A stretch of DNA of 64,000 bases from Pullulanibacillus pueri (GCF_014639255.1 NZ_BMFV01000010.1:52699-116698), one strand, 5' to 3'; shown: positions 28,652 to 38,894, numbered from the stretch's first letter. The notes: generated by a model not told the origin, from the sequence alone. Translations and numbers: made by a program.

Positions 28652-30532
28652 ATGGCAGACCAATCTGTACAAACGAGTGGGAATAGCGGAAATCAGACTC
28701 GCGCGCCACAATTTTCTCCAATGGGTCGCCCAGGTGGAGGCGGTGCATCACGATTCAGAGGACCTGTCGTTAAACCAAAGAATTTTAAAGGCACATTAAA
28801 ACGACTATGGAGCTATTTTGGCCGAGAAAGAAAGCTATTGACCATCATACTTTTGTTCATTTTAATAGATGCCATTGTGACGCTGTCCGTTCCCTATTTA
28901 ATAGGGAGGGGCGTTGACGCTATGTCATTAGGCAGTCAGGTCAACTTTACGCTTCTTGAAATCATGATTATCATTCTTGCGGGGGCTTATATCACCGATG
29001 CTGGCTTAACGTTTTTGCAGGGCTGGCTGATGGCTGGTGTCTCTCAGCGCATTGTAAAGAGCTTGCGAAGTCACCTGTTTAAAAAGCTACAAAAGCTCCC
29101 TGTTGCCTTTTTTGACTCTAGAACGCACGGTGAACTCATGAGTCGCCTGTCAAATGATATTGACAACGTCAGCAATACGATTTCGCAATCAACGACACAA
29201 TTAATGACAGGACTTATAGCCATTACTGGCTCTCTTGTCATGATGATCATATTAAGCCCTATTTTAACAGTAGCCAGTTTGATCACAGTGCCGTTGGTGT
29301 TTTTATTGACCCGGACCATTGCGCGCAGAACATCGGTGTTATTTAAAAATAATCAGATGGAACTTGGTCGGTTGAATGGGCATATTGAAGAAACCATTTC
29401 CGGCATTCAGGTTGTAAAGGCCTTTAACCATGAGGAAAAGGCGATTGCAGAGTTTGAAGAAGTGAATCAGTCTTTACTTAAAGTGGGTCTTAAGGCGCAA
29501 ATCTGGTCAGGATTTCTTATGCCGATAATGAACGTGATTAACAATTTTGGCTTTACCATGGTCGCGGTTGTCGGGGGGATTCTCGCTGTGAAGAGTATGA
29601 TCACTGTCGGCGTAATCGCAAGTTTTATAACATATTCACGCCAGTTTGTGCAACCCCTTAATAACTTGGCAAATATTTTTAATGTCCTTCAATCGGGAGT
29701 GGCTGGAGCAGAGCGTGTGTTTGAAATCATTGATGAAAAAGAAGAGCCGCGTGATGCGAAGAATGCGGTGACACTTACGAATCCAAGGGGCCATGTTGTT
29801 TTTGAAAACGTCAGCTTTGGATATCGGCCCGATCAACCGATTTTAAAAAATGTCAGCTTTGAATCGCAACCAGGAACAAGCACAGCTTTGGTGGGGCCAA
29901 CCGGAGCGGGGAAAACGACGATCGTTAATCTGCTGACACGATTTTACGATGTCACCGAAGGCCGAATTTTAATTGATGGTGTGGATATTCGAGAGTTTAC
30001 GAGAGATAGCCTAAGAAGAAGCTTTGGTTTTGTTCTTCAGGATACGTATTTATTTTCCGGGACCATCAAAGAAAATATAAAATACGGAAATCCTGATGCA
30101 ACAGATGAAGAAGTCGAAGAGGCGGCGCGTATGGCCCATGCCGATGTTTTTATTAACCGGATGCCAGACAGGTATGATACACTACTGTCAGAAAATGGCG
30201 GAAATCTTAGTCAGGGACAGCGCCAGCTCCTCGCGATTGCGAGGGTATTCCTAGCAAAACCTGCCTTACTTATATTGGATGAGGCTACAAGCAGTATTGA
30301 TACGCGGACAGAACTTCATATTCAGGATGCTTTGCTTTCGATTATGAAGGATCGCACCAGTTTTATCATTGCCCATCGGCTCAATACCATTCGTGATGCG
30401 GACACCATTATGGTCATTGATCAGGGGGAAATTATTGAAAAAGGCAGCCATGAAGACTTAATTAATCATCAAGGCCGATACTATAACATGTTTTATAACC
30501 AATTTAAAAATGTCGAAAGAGCGTTGGATTAA
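28652..30532 (+). CDS. Heterodimeric ABC multidrug exporter subunit, BmrD-like (catalytic half)
   Basis: The 626-residue exporter has a glycine-rich N-terminal extension of about 45 residues, six membrane helices and a canonical ATPase domain: Walker A GPTGAGKTT, signature LSQGQRQLLAIAR, Walker B LLILDEATSS with the catalytic glutamate, and the switch histidine in IAHRLNTIRDAD. It complements the degenerate site of the preceding subunit. ATG directly follows the upstream TAA, so the two are co-translated. A terminator follows. Confidence 0.9.
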   Translation: MADQSVQTSGNSGNQTRAPQFSPMGRPGGGGASRFRGPVVKPKNFKGTLKRLWSYFGRERKLLTIILLFILIDAIVTLSVPYLIGRGVDAMSLGSQVNFTLLEIMIIILAGAYITDAGLTFLQGWLMAGVSQRIVKSLRSHLFKKLQKLPVAFFDSRTHGELMSRLSNDIDNVSNTISQSTTQLMTGLIAITGSLVMMIILSPILTVASLITVPLVFLLTRTIARRTSVLFKNNQMELGRLNGHIEETISGIQVVKAFNHEEKAIAEFEEVNQSLLKVGLKAQIWSGFLMPIMNVINNFGFTMVAVVGGILAVKSMITVGVIASFITYSRQFVQPLNNLANIFNVLQSGVAGAERVFEIIDEKEEPRDAKNAVTLTNPRGHVVFENVSFGYRPDQPILKNVSFESQPGTSTALVGPTGAGKTTIVNLLTRFYDVTEGRILIDGVDIREFTRDSLRRSFGFVLQDTYLFSGTIKENIKYGNPDATDEEVEEAARMAHADVFINRMPDRYDTLLSENGGNLSQGQRQLLAIARVFLAKPALLILDEATSSIDTRTELHIQDALLSIMKDRTSFIIAHRLNTIRDADTIMVIDQGEIIEKGSHEDLINHQGRYYNMFYNQFKNVERALD

Positions 30533-30582
30533 TATAACGAGATAAACTGAATCTAAATCAGTTTAATTATAATATTTTAAGT

Positions 30583-30617
30583 AAGGTGACCTTACAAAAA
30601 GGTCACTTTATTTTTTT
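30583..30617 (+). terminator. Terminator of the ABC exporter operon
   Basis: AAGGTGACCT/AGGTCACTTT form a 10-bp stem with one G-U pair and a 7-base loop, followed by a run of T. Confidence 0.82.
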
Positions 30618-30755
30618 GCCTTGAAATGCTGATACTGCAGGGGGTTTGGCTCACGTCAACCTTAGGTTGCGCTATTTTGCAACGATAGCGATCTTTACTT
30701 TAAGACCCAAATTTAATAATAATGGATTATAGATTATTGAAAGGTGACGGATGAA

Positions 30756-31208
30756 ATGATTTTTGCTGAAAAGCTTAAGAAGGAGAGAAAGGATAAAGGG
30801 TGGTCTCAAGATGAATTAGCGGAAAAACTTTTTGTGAGTAGACAATCAGTGTCCAAGTGGGAAAATGGCCAAAACTATCCTAGTATTGAAATCCTGATTA
30901 AATTAAGTGACTTGTTTAATGTGACCATTGATGAATTATTAAGGAGTGATCAGGAATTGACAGAGAAAGTGATTAAAGATAGTAAGCAATTAGCACATCC
31001 AAAGCTAAAAGCATTATTTGATGTTTTATTTTTAATAGGTCTTGTGCTTCTGATCGTAAAAATAGTCATTATTATTTTGAATAAGTTCACATCGTTAGAT
31101 ATGACCTTATACGGAGGGTCATTTTTTTGGAACTTTGGCCCCTTGATTGTCATGATTGGTTCGGGTATTGGTTCTGGTGTGGTTAAAGACAAATATAAAG
31201 AGGAGTAG
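30756..31208 (+). CDS. XRE-family helix-turn-helix regulator with C-terminal membrane segments
   Basis: The 150-residue protein has an N-terminal Cro/CI-type domain (KLKKERKDKGWSQDELAEKLFVSRQSVSKWENGQNYPSIEILIKLSDLF). Two hydrophobic helices follow, near residues 83-103 and 117-138, so it is probably a membrane-attached regulator. ATG 30756 is chosen with AAAGGTGA upstream; the GTG at 30744 lies inside that site. The target is unknown, and the following gene is 60 bases away on the same strand. Confidence 0.8.
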   Translation: MIFAEKLKKERKDKGWSQDELAEKLFVSRQSVSKWENGQNYPSIEILIKLSDLFNVTIDELLRSDQELTEKVIKDSKQLAHPKLKALFDVLFLIGLVLLIVKIVIIILNKFTSLDMTLYGGSFFWNFGPLIVMIGSGIGSGVVKDKYKEE

Positions 31209-31268
31209 CGTCTTAGTTCATTTTGTATAATCAAAGCTTACTTATTCATAAGGGAGGGAGAGTGTTAA

Positions 31269-31976
31269 ATGAACCTATCTAGAGAAATTGAGGTTGAACA
31301 AATAAAAGCAAGGAAGAGAGCATTATTTGATCAAAATGCACTGCATATATTAAACGGTCAAGCCATGTATGATGAATTTAAAGACAAACGGGTTATGGGA
31401 GATGCCGATTATACACCATTTAATGAAGCGATGTGCGTCAATACCACAACGACCCCTATTTTTGGTAAGGCTTTTATTCAAATGAGAGCTGCCGGACATC
31501 ATGAGTCTGAAGAGAATTATAGAAACAAGGTCATAAAGCCTTTAAATAAACTGTTTAAGAAAAGCTATGACTATATCGTTTTATGGTTTGGGGAAGACAT
31601 GTTTTGTCAGATGAATCTTTTAACGCTCCTTGCTTATCTTGAACACTCTCAGTATAAAGGGAAAGTCTTTTTTAATTGCTTTAAAGAGGATGAATTTAAG
31701 GTAAGTCAAATGGAGCTTCCTTTAGGACATTATTATTCTGTCTATGAAGACGTATTAATCCATCATAGGAAACCGACACATGAGCTCCTTCCAGTCATGT
31801 CCCAGGCTATAGACATATTTTTAGACATGCAGACAATGAATAATCCCGTCGTAAACTATATTTTAAAATATAAACATTTATCCACCTCTGAATTGCTTAA
31901 ACGATTATTCAAGGTTTTCCCAACGGTTGGATATGGAGACTCACAATATATGGCGTTGATTAACAAAATAAAGTGA
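31269..31976 (+). CDS. DUF1835-like hypothetical protein
   Basis: The 235-residue soluble protein contains LHILNGQAMYDEFKDK and NEAMCV at the N-terminus and VLWFGEDMFCQMNLLTLLAYL in the middle, resembling DUF1835 proteins (HILNGD...W.EAL...LWF..D..CQ). The function of the family is unknown. A GGGAGGGAG site precedes the ATG. A bidirectional terminator separates it from the convergent acetyltransferase gene. Confidence 0.68.
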   Translation: MNLSREIEVEQIKARKRALFDQNALHILNGQAMYDEFKDKRVMGDADYTPFNEAMCVNTTTTPIFGKAFIQMRAAGHHESEENYRNKVIKPLNKLFKKSYDYIVLWFGEDMFCQMNLLTLLAYLEHSQYKGKVFFNCFKEDEFKVSQMELPLGHYYSVYEDVLIHHRKPTHELLPVMSQAIDIFLDMQTMNNPVVNYILKYKHLSTSELLKRLFKVFPTVGYGDSQYMALINKIK

Positions 31977-32044
31977 AAGGTATTTTTGAGATCAACAATC
32001 TTTCGTTTTTTGATATAACCGGGATAAGAGAATGAACAATAATA

Positions 32045-32087
32045 AAAACCCTTCGCTTTAAAACACCTTTAGCAGAGGGTTTTCTTT
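32045..32087. terminator. Bidirectional terminator between convergent genes
   Basis: AAAACCCT/AGGGTTTT form a perfect 8-bp stem extended by partial pairing of TCGCT and AGC. A/T tracts lie on both sides, serving 31269-31976 (+) and 32137-32679 (-). Confidence 0.75.
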
Positions 32088-32136
32088 TAAGCATGAAATG
32101 ACGAACAGTGAGAGGGCATTCTTCATTCAATAAAGT

Positions 32137-32679
32137 CTAGTGTTCATCTGAAATAATAGCCAATATTTGATGGTCTTCCCATTGGCCATTAATTTTTACT
32201 CCTTTTTGTTCAATCCCCTCTTTATGAAAACCGACCTTTTCTAATACGCGCATTGAACCGATGTTGTTTAACATAACCCCTGCTTCTATACGATGGAGTT
32301 TTAATTCATTAAACGCAAAATTGACTGCTAAAGAAACGGCTTCCGTCGTATACCCTCTACCATTGTATTGCCCGTCCAACGAATACCCAATTAAACATTT
32401 CTGAAGCGCACCTCGAAGGATATTAAACAGAGAGACGTCACCGATTAATTTATCGTTTTCCCTTAAAAAGATACCAAAAGAATAGCCTTTATCTTGTTCT
32501 CTTTGATTGATAGAACCTTTTATAAATTTGCGTTTAGAATCAAGTGTGTAATAGTCGTCATTGAATGTGGGCGAATATCTTTGAAACAATTCACGGTTCC
32601 TCACGTGTAAATCAAGTAAAGACTCTGCATCTTTATCTTCAAAAAATCGAATGTAAATTTTGTTGCCTTTAAGGACCAT
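32137..32679 (-). CDS. GNAT-family N-acetyltransferase, RimJ/RimL-like
   Basis: The 180-residue enzyme shows the GNAT core: IGDVSLFNI, LIGYSLDGQYNGRGYTTEAVSLAVNFAFNELKLHRIEAGVMLNNIGSMRVLEKVGFHKEG. The GRGYTTEA loop binds acetyl-CoA, and the block as a whole is characteristic of RimJ-type protein N-terminal acetyltransferases. The substrate is unknown. The ribosome site GGAGGG lies before the ATG. The gene is alone on its strand. Confidence 0.85.
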   Translation of the reverse strand: MVLKGNKIYIRFFEDKDAESLLDLHVRNRELFQRYSPTFNDDYYTLDSKRKFIKGSINQREQDKGYSFGIFLRENDKLIGDVSLFNILRGALQKCLIGYSLDGQYNGRGYTTEAVSLAVNFAFNELKLHRIEAGVMLNNIGSMRVLEKVGFHKEGIEQKGVKINGQWEDHQILAIISDEH

Positions 32680-33410
32680 ATAAAATTTCCCTCCTATGTA
32701 TAAATCATCTCTATAAATTTATTATTGCGTAAGAATGAACTCGTGTCTATCTATGTAAACTTATCCTATCCTAAGATAGTATAATGGTGTATCTCTATAT
32801 TGTTTTATCAGATTAGCAATTTAGTTAAGAGAAATGATGCTACTGGTCAGTAAAGGTGATATTATATTAGATTAAAAGGGAGGCGATCATTCATTATTCA
32901 TTGACTAAAATTTCTTGCTGTCAATCCACTTACAAATATTAATATTGCAACCTGTCTAAAAATATAATTCTCAGCTTTATATTAAATCACATCTTATTCA
33001 GAGAAGGCATTATTGCATTAATTTATTTTTTGAGATGTATTTTTCTTTGCTTTAAGAAAAATTATTAACTTCCCAGGTGGACAATACTTTGATAAAGGCA
33101 AATTAGAAATCCTTCCGTGAATATTCTTCACAAACAATAGGTAAATCAAAAAAATAAAAATTATTTACCCAACCCTCCATTCCTTCACTGTTTTACCTTT
33201 AATAAAAAAATAACTATTTATCGATAATTATTAGAAAAACGCCAAAATTTAAACAATCTTATTTATCCCATATAACCCCACTAGAGGGATTAATTACAAT
33301 ACGTGCAAACATTCATTTAATGATCTATAAACCACCTAATCTATTATTCTTCACTCATTGTAATGCCTTCATTATGTTTGTTTTAGTGATTACAAAATAA
33401 GACATTCTAA
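32680..33410. other. AT-rich non-coding stretch
   Basis: About 730 bases of AT-rich sequence separate the acetyltransferase from the YesN gene. I found no intact gene, terminator or clear repeat. A short phrase readable as a protein piece (NFPGGQYFDKGKLEILP, about 33070-33120) may be gene debris. Confidence 0.5.
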
Positions 33411-33430
33411 ATAGAAAGAGGCGATTAACA

Positions 33431-34984
33431 TTGGAGATGGATGTTATAAGTGTTTTGATTGTTGATGATGAGCTACCTATTAGAGAGGAATTAAGATTAT
33501 TTGACTGGGAAAACAATGGAGCAAAACTTATTGGAGAAGCTGAGAATGGTGAAGAGGCACTGCAATTTTGTAAGGAGTATACTCCAAATGTCATTATTAC
33601 CGATATTGTCATGCCAGTAATGGGAGGGATTGAACTTATAGATAATATCCGAAAAGTATATCCGCAAATTCAGTTTATTATATTGACCTGCTATAGTGAC
33701 TTTAATTATGCAAAAGAAGCATTACGACTTGGTGCACTTGATTATCTGATGAAAGTTACTCTTGATGATGATGAGTTATCTGAGTCATTAGAAAAGGCAA
33801 AATATGAAATTGAATGTGAACAATCTTATCAAATTGCTGAGGCAGAACAACGACGATTACAAAGATCAAGGCTTTTTTACCAGGCTGTGAAGTTACATTC
33901 AAATCAATGGTCAGCTTTCTACAAACAACTATCTATTGAAGGCCATCAATTAACTTTTCCATTTAGACTTGTAAGGATATTTGTTCAAGCTCAATCGAGG
34001 GGTAAGTTGCTAATTAGCCAAGAAATACAACGAAGTCTAATAAAGTTAGAGAAAGACACTTCCATATCCTTCTTATGGTTCCCTTATCAAATTTGTGATT
34101 ACTGTTTGTTATTTTTTGATGAACCTGATGATGTTAAATTGATTTGCAAACGATTACATATCGTGGTTTCAGAAATTAATAGCACCTTGGAGAGGCAATT
34201 ACCTTATATATATGGGGATTGCAGGATATATGGCGTTGTTAGCAACAGCATAGTTGAAGAAGAGGATTTTGCTGATACTGTGAGGCAAACGGATCTTTGG
34301 GCAGATGTGGGGTTTTATGACGAGAAAACACTCGTATTTGTTGGACAGCCTCCATCTTTTACTTATTTGGATCAGCCTAAGCAAAAGGAAATTGACGAGA
34401 AAATGTATAAGGTGGGTTGGGATCGACAGGGTCTCATCACATTTTTAAGTGAGGATTTTGTTATCTGGGCAAATAATTATCGTATTTTTCCTGAAGATCT
34501 CAAGCGATTGGTCACAAGGTGGAGAAAAGAGTGGCAACAAAATTGGAACTTTAATGAAGACTATACTGGAGAAATAAAGAGATTAAAAGATGTAACAACA
34601 CTTTCTCAAATGGTTGAACTCCTTAAATCTGATTTAGAGAATGGGGGTGGAGAGAAATGTCGTAAGGAAATACGATTTGCCAAAAAATTTATTCGTGAAA
34701 AGTTTGGAGAAACCCTTAGTCTGCAAATGGTTGCGGATTGGGTCAATTTAAGTCCCTATTATTTGAGCCGTCTTTTTCATAAAGAAGTAGGAGAGTCATT
34801 TAATAAGTTTGTCAAAAATGTACGTATTGAGAAAGCAATAGAGTTCTTACAGAATTCTGATTTAAAAGTATATGAAATTGCAGACAAAGTTGGAATTCCT
34901 AACTATCGTTATTTTGTTAGTCTCTTCCGGAAGGAAACGGGGCTAACACCAAGTGCATTTAGGAAGGGGGTGAATAACAAATGA
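33431..34984 (+). CDS. YesN-type response regulator (REC plus AraC DNA-binding domain)
   Basis: The 517-residue regulator has an N-terminal receiver domain with acidic pocket D12/D13, phospho-acceptor D58 (ITDIVMP) and K108, a long linker, and a C-terminal AraC-type double helix-turn-helix (LSLQMVADWVNLSPYYLSRLFHKEVG and KVYEIADKVGIPNYRYFVSLFRKETG). It should activate the downstream transporter genes on a sugar signal. TTG at 33431 fits the AGAAAGAGG site better than ATG at 33437. It overlaps the kinase gene by 4 bases. Confidence 0.88.
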   Translation: MEMDVISVLIVDDELPIREELRLFDWENNGAKLIGEAENGEEALQFCKEYTPNVIITDIVMPVMGGIELIDNIRKVYPQIQFIILTCYSDFNYAKEALRLGALDYLMKVTLDDDELSESLEKAKYEIECEQSYQIAEAEQRRLQRSRLFYQAVKLHSNQWSAFYKQLSIEGHQLTFPFRLVRIFVQAQSRGKLLISQEIQRSLIKLEKDTSISFLWFPYQICDYCLLFFDEPDDVKLICKRLHIVVSEINSTLERQLPYIYGDCRIYGVVSNSIVEEEDFADTVRQTDLWADVGFYDEKTLVFVGQPPSFTYLDQPKQKEIDEKMYKVGWDRQGLITFLSEDFVIWANNYRIFPEDLKRLVTRWRKEWQQNWNFNEDYTGEIKRLKDVTTLSQMVELLKSDLENGGGEKCRKEIRFAKKFIREKFGETLSLQMVADWVNLSPYYLSRLFHKEVGESFNKFVKNVRIEKAIEFLQNSDLKVYEIADKVGIPNYRYFVSLFRKETGLTPSAFRKGVNNK

Positions 34985-36744
34985 GGTTAATTCAACGCTT
35001 TCAACGACTAGGTATTGCCACAAAACAATTTGTTTGTTTATCTCTTGTCACGTTAACTTTATTCTCAGCAATGGTTTCCTATAATTTAGAGAAAACAAAA
35101 AAGTTATTAAGTCATAATTTGACAGACTATTCACAAAAAATAGGAGAGAGGGATAGTCAATTATTGTCCAAATATCTAGAGGATGTGCAAGATATGATGT
35201 TGTATTTGTCTTCCGATCAAGAAAGATTATTAAATAATAACAAGCAAATTGTCAGTAAATCTTTAAATCAGTATACGAGTTCACACGATACAATAGTAAA
35301 ATCCCTATATATTGTAAAGGAGAATGGTACAGTATATTCAAACCGGCAATTATTTTTTGAAATAATTGGTAATGATCATCTGCAACGGTTATATCAATTT
35401 GCTAAAAAGCACGAAGGTGGAATGAGTATTAGTGAACCTTATTACTCCCATCTTTCTGGGAATACTGCTGCTGCAGTTTTTCTCCTTAAAAACAATAAAA
35501 ATAAGCCGCTTGCAGCCATTATAGCCGAACTTGATCTTAATAAACTGACAAAAAAACTAACCTCATCTTATCAATACAAAAATCAAACCTTTTTAGTGAT
35601 GACGGCAAAAGGAAATGTGATAGATACCCAAAGCCAAAAGCCAATTATACCCTATGAAAGAGGGTATCCTCCAAAGATTGATTCGAAGTTTATTAAAAAG
35701 CTAAGTCAATTACCTACGGGAGTTCAATACCTAAAGGTGAAAGATCAGTCTCTTGTTGCTGTGATAAATCAAACAAACCGTTTTGGATGGTATCTTGTCA
35801 AGCTCAGTGATCAAGGCTCATTTAATAAAGGTATCAAAAACTTGTACAAAATATATCAAAATGTCGCTTTTATATGGATTGTAATCATGCTTTTAGCTTC
35901 TTTAGTCATCAGCCGCTCTTTCACACACCCTGTACGAAAATTAGCTGCGCACATGAATGCAGTAGAAAAAATTGAAAATATATCTAGTTTGCCTATAAAC
36001 CGCAAAGATGAAATTGGGAACCTGGAGAAAAGTTATAACGCGATGTTAATGAGAATTAAGGAACTTGTTGTTGGAATCAAAGTCATGGAGGAACGGAAAA
36101 GGGATTATGAATTAAAAATGCTTCAAAGCCAAATAGGGCCTCATTTTTTATACAATACTCTTGCTTGTATTGGTAGCTTAGCCAAGCAAAAAAAGATGGA
36201 AGAAATACGTGAAACGGTCCGGTCGTTGGTAGGGCTCATTTCCTATGTTTTAGATAATGTTTCACGAAAAGTTACTTTAAAGGAAGAATTGGAGAAAATT
36301 CGATTGTACGAGCAAATTCAACAGGTTCGTTATGGTAAAAAGTTTCATTTGGAGATTAATGTTGACGGGGAAGCATTAGATTGCCTTATCCCCAAATTCA
36401 CTTTACAACCAATTATTGAAAACGCAATTTTCCACGGTATTATTCCAGGGAAAAGGTATGGCATTATTTCAATCAATGGTGTTATTTCGGAAAATGATTT
36501 GAAGCTATATATCCGTGATAATGGCTTAGGAATGGACAAACAGCAACAAGCACAATTATTTAATCATAAGAATGAAAGTAACTCAAAAAAATTTAATGGG
36601 ATTGGCCTTGTTAACGTTCATGAGCGTATACAAATGAGTTTTGGCCAAACATATGGTTTAAGAGTGGTAAGCCGCCAGAAGGTTGGTACTCTAGTACGAA
36701 TAAAAATGCCAGCTGAATTTATTTATAATTCAGAAGAACAATAA
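34981..36744 (+). CDS. YesM-type sensor histidine kinase
   Basis: The 587-residue membrane kinase has helices near residues 17-35 and 293-311 flanking a large extracellular sensor region. A HAMP linker (about 312-362), a His_kinase domain with H388 in QIGPHFLYNTL and a HATPase_c domain (PIIENAIFHGI, DNGLGM, GIGLVNVHER) follow. YesM-type kinases sense oligosaccharides, often with the help of binding proteins. The 4-base overlap (ATGA) with the regulator gene shows they are a pair. Confidence 0.9.
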   Translation: MRLIQRFQRLGIATKQFVCLSLVTLTLFSAMVSYNLEKTKKLLSHNLTDYSQKIGERDSQLLSKYLEDVQDMMLYLSSDQERLLNNNKQIVSKSLNQYTSSHDTIVKSLYIVKENGTVYSNRQLFFEIIGNDHLQRLYQFAKKHEGGMSISEPYYSHLSGNTAAAVFLLKNNKNKPLAAIIAELDLNKLTKKLTSSYQYKNQTFLVMTAKGNVIDTQSQKPIIPYERGYPPKIDSKFIKKLSQLPTGVQYLKVKDQSLVAVINQTNRFGWYLVKLSDQGSFNKGIKNLYKIYQNVAFIWIVIMLLASLVISRSFTHPVRKLAAHMNAVEKIENISSLPINRKDEIGNLEKSYNAMLMRIKELVVGIKVMEERKRDYELKMLQSQIGPHFLYNTLACIGSLAKQKKMEEIRETVRSLVGLISYVLDNVSRKVTLKEELEKIRLYEQIQQVRYGKKFHLEINVDGEALDCLIPKFTLQPIIENAIFHGIIPGKRYGIISINGVISENDLKLYIRDNGLGMDKQQQAQLFNHKNESNSKKFNGIGLVNVHERIQMSFGQTYGLRVVSRQKVGTLVRIKMPAEFIYNSEEQ

Positions 36745-36781
36745 TTTATACGTTTTTGCAAATTTTATGCATATAAGCAAA

Positions 36782-36810
36782 CGTACTTCTTGTCTATAAT
36801 TATAAGTACG
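36782..36810 (+). promoter_or_regulatory. Operator-like inverted repeat with embedded -10, before the transporter genes
   Basis: CGTACTT and AAGTACG flank 15 bases that contain TATAAT (36795-36800). No -35 element is recognisable 17 bases upstream, which suits a promoter needing an activator such as the YesN-type regulator. Confidence 0.45.
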
Positions 36811-36941
36811 GAATGGGTTGTTGGAGAGAAATTTCAAGAAGGGATGTGGGACGAAGAGAGGTTGGAATATATAAATTTGTGACGGTAATTAAAAAACGAC
36901 TTTTTGTAAGGGGTTACTTTACTGAATTAAAGAGATTTTCA

Positions 36942-36955
36942 TGAAAGCGTATTGA
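36942..36955 (+). promoter_or_regulatory. cre-like box upstream of the permease genes
   Basis: TGAAAGCGTATTGA fits the cre consensus WTGNAANCGNWNNCW with one mismatch, about 120 bases before the first permease gene. It suggests CcpA repression. The remainder of the 36745-37074 gap shows only the inverted repeat at 36782. Confidence 0.45.
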
Positions 36956-37074
36956 CATTTTCTAATTTTAGCCAAAGGTGAATGTCTAAAGTTCAAATAG
37001 TCTAATTTAATATGCAGATATTTAAGATTTGGAGGGATATAAAGAAGGAATCTAGGAGAAAGGTCGTCGATACT

Positions 37075-38040
37075 ATGATGGACTTACAAAAAGAGAAGGA
37101 AATTAAGACACCTGTAAGTTATTCTTCTAAAATAAGGAGAAAATGGAGAGATATTTGGAAATATAAAGCGATGTATTTAATGCTCTTACCTGGGCTTATC
37201 TGGTTTATCATTTACAAATACGTGCCACTTTATGGAGTAATAGTCGCTTTTAAGAATTACAGTTTAGTTGATGGAATGATAGCTAGTCCTTGGGCTCACC
37301 CGTGGTACAAGTACTTTCAAACCTTTTTTAATTCACCTTATTTTACTGAACTACTCTCAAATACCTTTCTTATCAGTTTTTACCGACTAATCTTTGGGTT
37401 TGCTCCCCCTATTATATTGGCTTTATTGCTAAATGAATGTCGAATCTCTTGGATGAAGAGGTGGGTACAGACCCTAAGTTATATTCCCCATTTTTTTTCC
37501 TGGGTCATTGTTTATGGAATTTTAGTTGCGTTTCTATCACAAAGTACAGGACTAATTAATCATTGGATTGTTGAGTCTGGAGGAAATACGATTTCATTTT
37601 TAACATCAACACATTGGTTTCGATCCATACTGGTCAGTTCAGATGTTTGGAAGGAAATTGGATGGGGATCAATTATCTACCTTGCTGCAATAACAGGAAT
37701 CAATCCTTCATTATATGAGGCTGCAAAGATTGATGGAGCCAATCGAATGCGGATGATTTGGCATATTACTTTACCTGGGATAAGAAATATCATTATTTTA
37801 CTCTTTATCCTCAGAATTGGTCATATATTGGATGCTGGGTTTGAAGAAGTTTACATTCTTTATAATATTCAGGTCTATCCAGTAGCGGATATTATTGACA
37901 CATGGGTATATCGTACAGGATTGCAGCAACTTAACTTTAGTTTAGCGACAGCAGTAGGGTTATTTAAATCAGTTATCGGCCTAATTCTTGTCTTAGGCGT
38001 AAATCGATTAGCCAAAAGATGGGGGGGTGGAATTTGGTGA
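37075..38040 (+). CDS. LplB-type carbohydrate ABC permease
   Basis: The protein is a permease of about 321 residues with six helices and the inner-membrane coupling motif EAAKIDGANRMRMIWHITLPGI (EAA loop), as in LplB/YtcP-system importers for complex sugars. ATG 37075 is chosen because AGGAGAAAGG lies upstream; the frame can extend to 37012, where there is no ribosome site. It overlaps the next permease by 4 bases (GTGA). No ATPase gene is present, so a shared MsmX-type ATPase elsewhere is expected. Confidence 0.88.
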   Translation: MMDLQKEKEIKTPVSYSSKIRRKWRDIWKYKAMYLMLLPGLIWFIIYKYVPLYGVIVAFKNYSLVDGMIASPWAHPWYKYFQTFFNSPYFTELLSNTFLISFYRLIFGFAPPIILALLLNECRISWMKRWVQTLSYIPHFFSWVIVYGILVAFLSQSTGLINHWIVESGGNTISFLTSTHWFRSILVSSDVWKEIGWGSIIYLAAITGINPSLYEAAKIDGANRMRMIWHITLPGIRNIIILLFILRIGHILDAGFEEVYILYNIQVYPVADIIDTWVYRTGLQQLNFSLATAVGLFKSVIGLILVLGVNRLAKRWGGGIW

Positions 38041-38894
38041 ATAAGGTTAAGAAGCATTCCTTTGACTTTATCATTATAGTGTTGCTTTTACTCATTGCCG
38101 CCACTGCCGTTTTCCCATTATTGTACGTGTTGTCAGCATCGTTAACTCCATACTCTGAAGTCCTAAAGAACGGTGGCTTCATTTTATTACCAAAGAAATT
38201 TACACTTGCAGCTTATAACGAAATACTAGGGCAATCCAAAGTTATCCATGCATTTGGAGTCACTGTATTTGTAACAATCGTGGGAACTTTTATAAATTTG
38301 ATCCTGTCATTGTTAATGGCCTTCCCACTAAGCAGGAAGAACATTCCAGGGAGAACCTTTATTTTATTTTTAGTGGTTCTAACTTTATTGGTTAATGGTG
38401 GGATAATCCCAACTTATATCGTTGTTCATGCAACAGGACTAACTAATACGATATGGTCAATGATTGTGCCTAATGCCATCGCAGCTTTTAATCTATTAAT
38501 TATGAAGAGTTTTTTTGAAACCCTACCAGAGGAACTTTTTGAAGCTGCTCGAATGGATGGGGCAAATGAGTTCTATATTCTCTATAAAATCGTATTACCA
38601 CTTTCTATACCAGTTATGATGACTATCGGTTTATTTTATGCTGCTGGTCACTGGAATGAATTCATGCAGCCCCTTTTATATATAACCGATAGTAGTTTAT
38701 TTCCTTTGCAAGTTGTCATTCGAGATATTATCATGCAAACTCAGGACCAGTTAAACAATCCAGATGTATCTATTCCGACAGTTACCATTCAAATGGCTTC
38801 AGTCATTGTTGCAAGTTTACCTATCATTTTGGTTTATCCTTTCGTTCAAAAATATTTTATGAAAGGAATGTTATTAGGGTCTATTAAAGGATGA
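38037..38894 (+). CDS. YtcP/CarB-type carbohydrate ABC permease
   Basis: The 285-residue six-helix permease has the coupling motif EAARMDGANEFYILYKIVLPLS. GTG at 38037 overlaps the upstream stop (GTGA) and lies behind GGGGGGTGG, so it is preferred to the ATG at 38019. It pairs with the LplB-type permease, and its periplasmic partner is the lipoprotein that follows. Confidence 0.88.
   Translation: MNKVKKHSFDFIIIVLLLLIAATAVFPLLYVLSASLTPYSEVLKNGGFILLPKKFTLAAYNEILGQSKVIHAFGVTVFVTIVGTFINLILSLLMAFPLSRKNIPGRTFILFLVVLTLLVNGGIIPTYIVVHATGLTNTIWSMIVPNAIAAFNLLIMKSFFETLPEELFEAARMDGANEFYILYKIVLPLSIPVMMTIGLFYAAGHWNEFMQPLLYITDSSLFPLQVVIRDIIMQTQDQLNNPDVSIPTVTIQMASVIVASLPIILVYPFVQKYFMKGMLLGSIKG

Noticed and set aside
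37012..37074. Longer N-terminus for the LplB-type permease
   Set aside because: No ribosome site before 37012, whereas AGGAGAAAGG lies before 37075.
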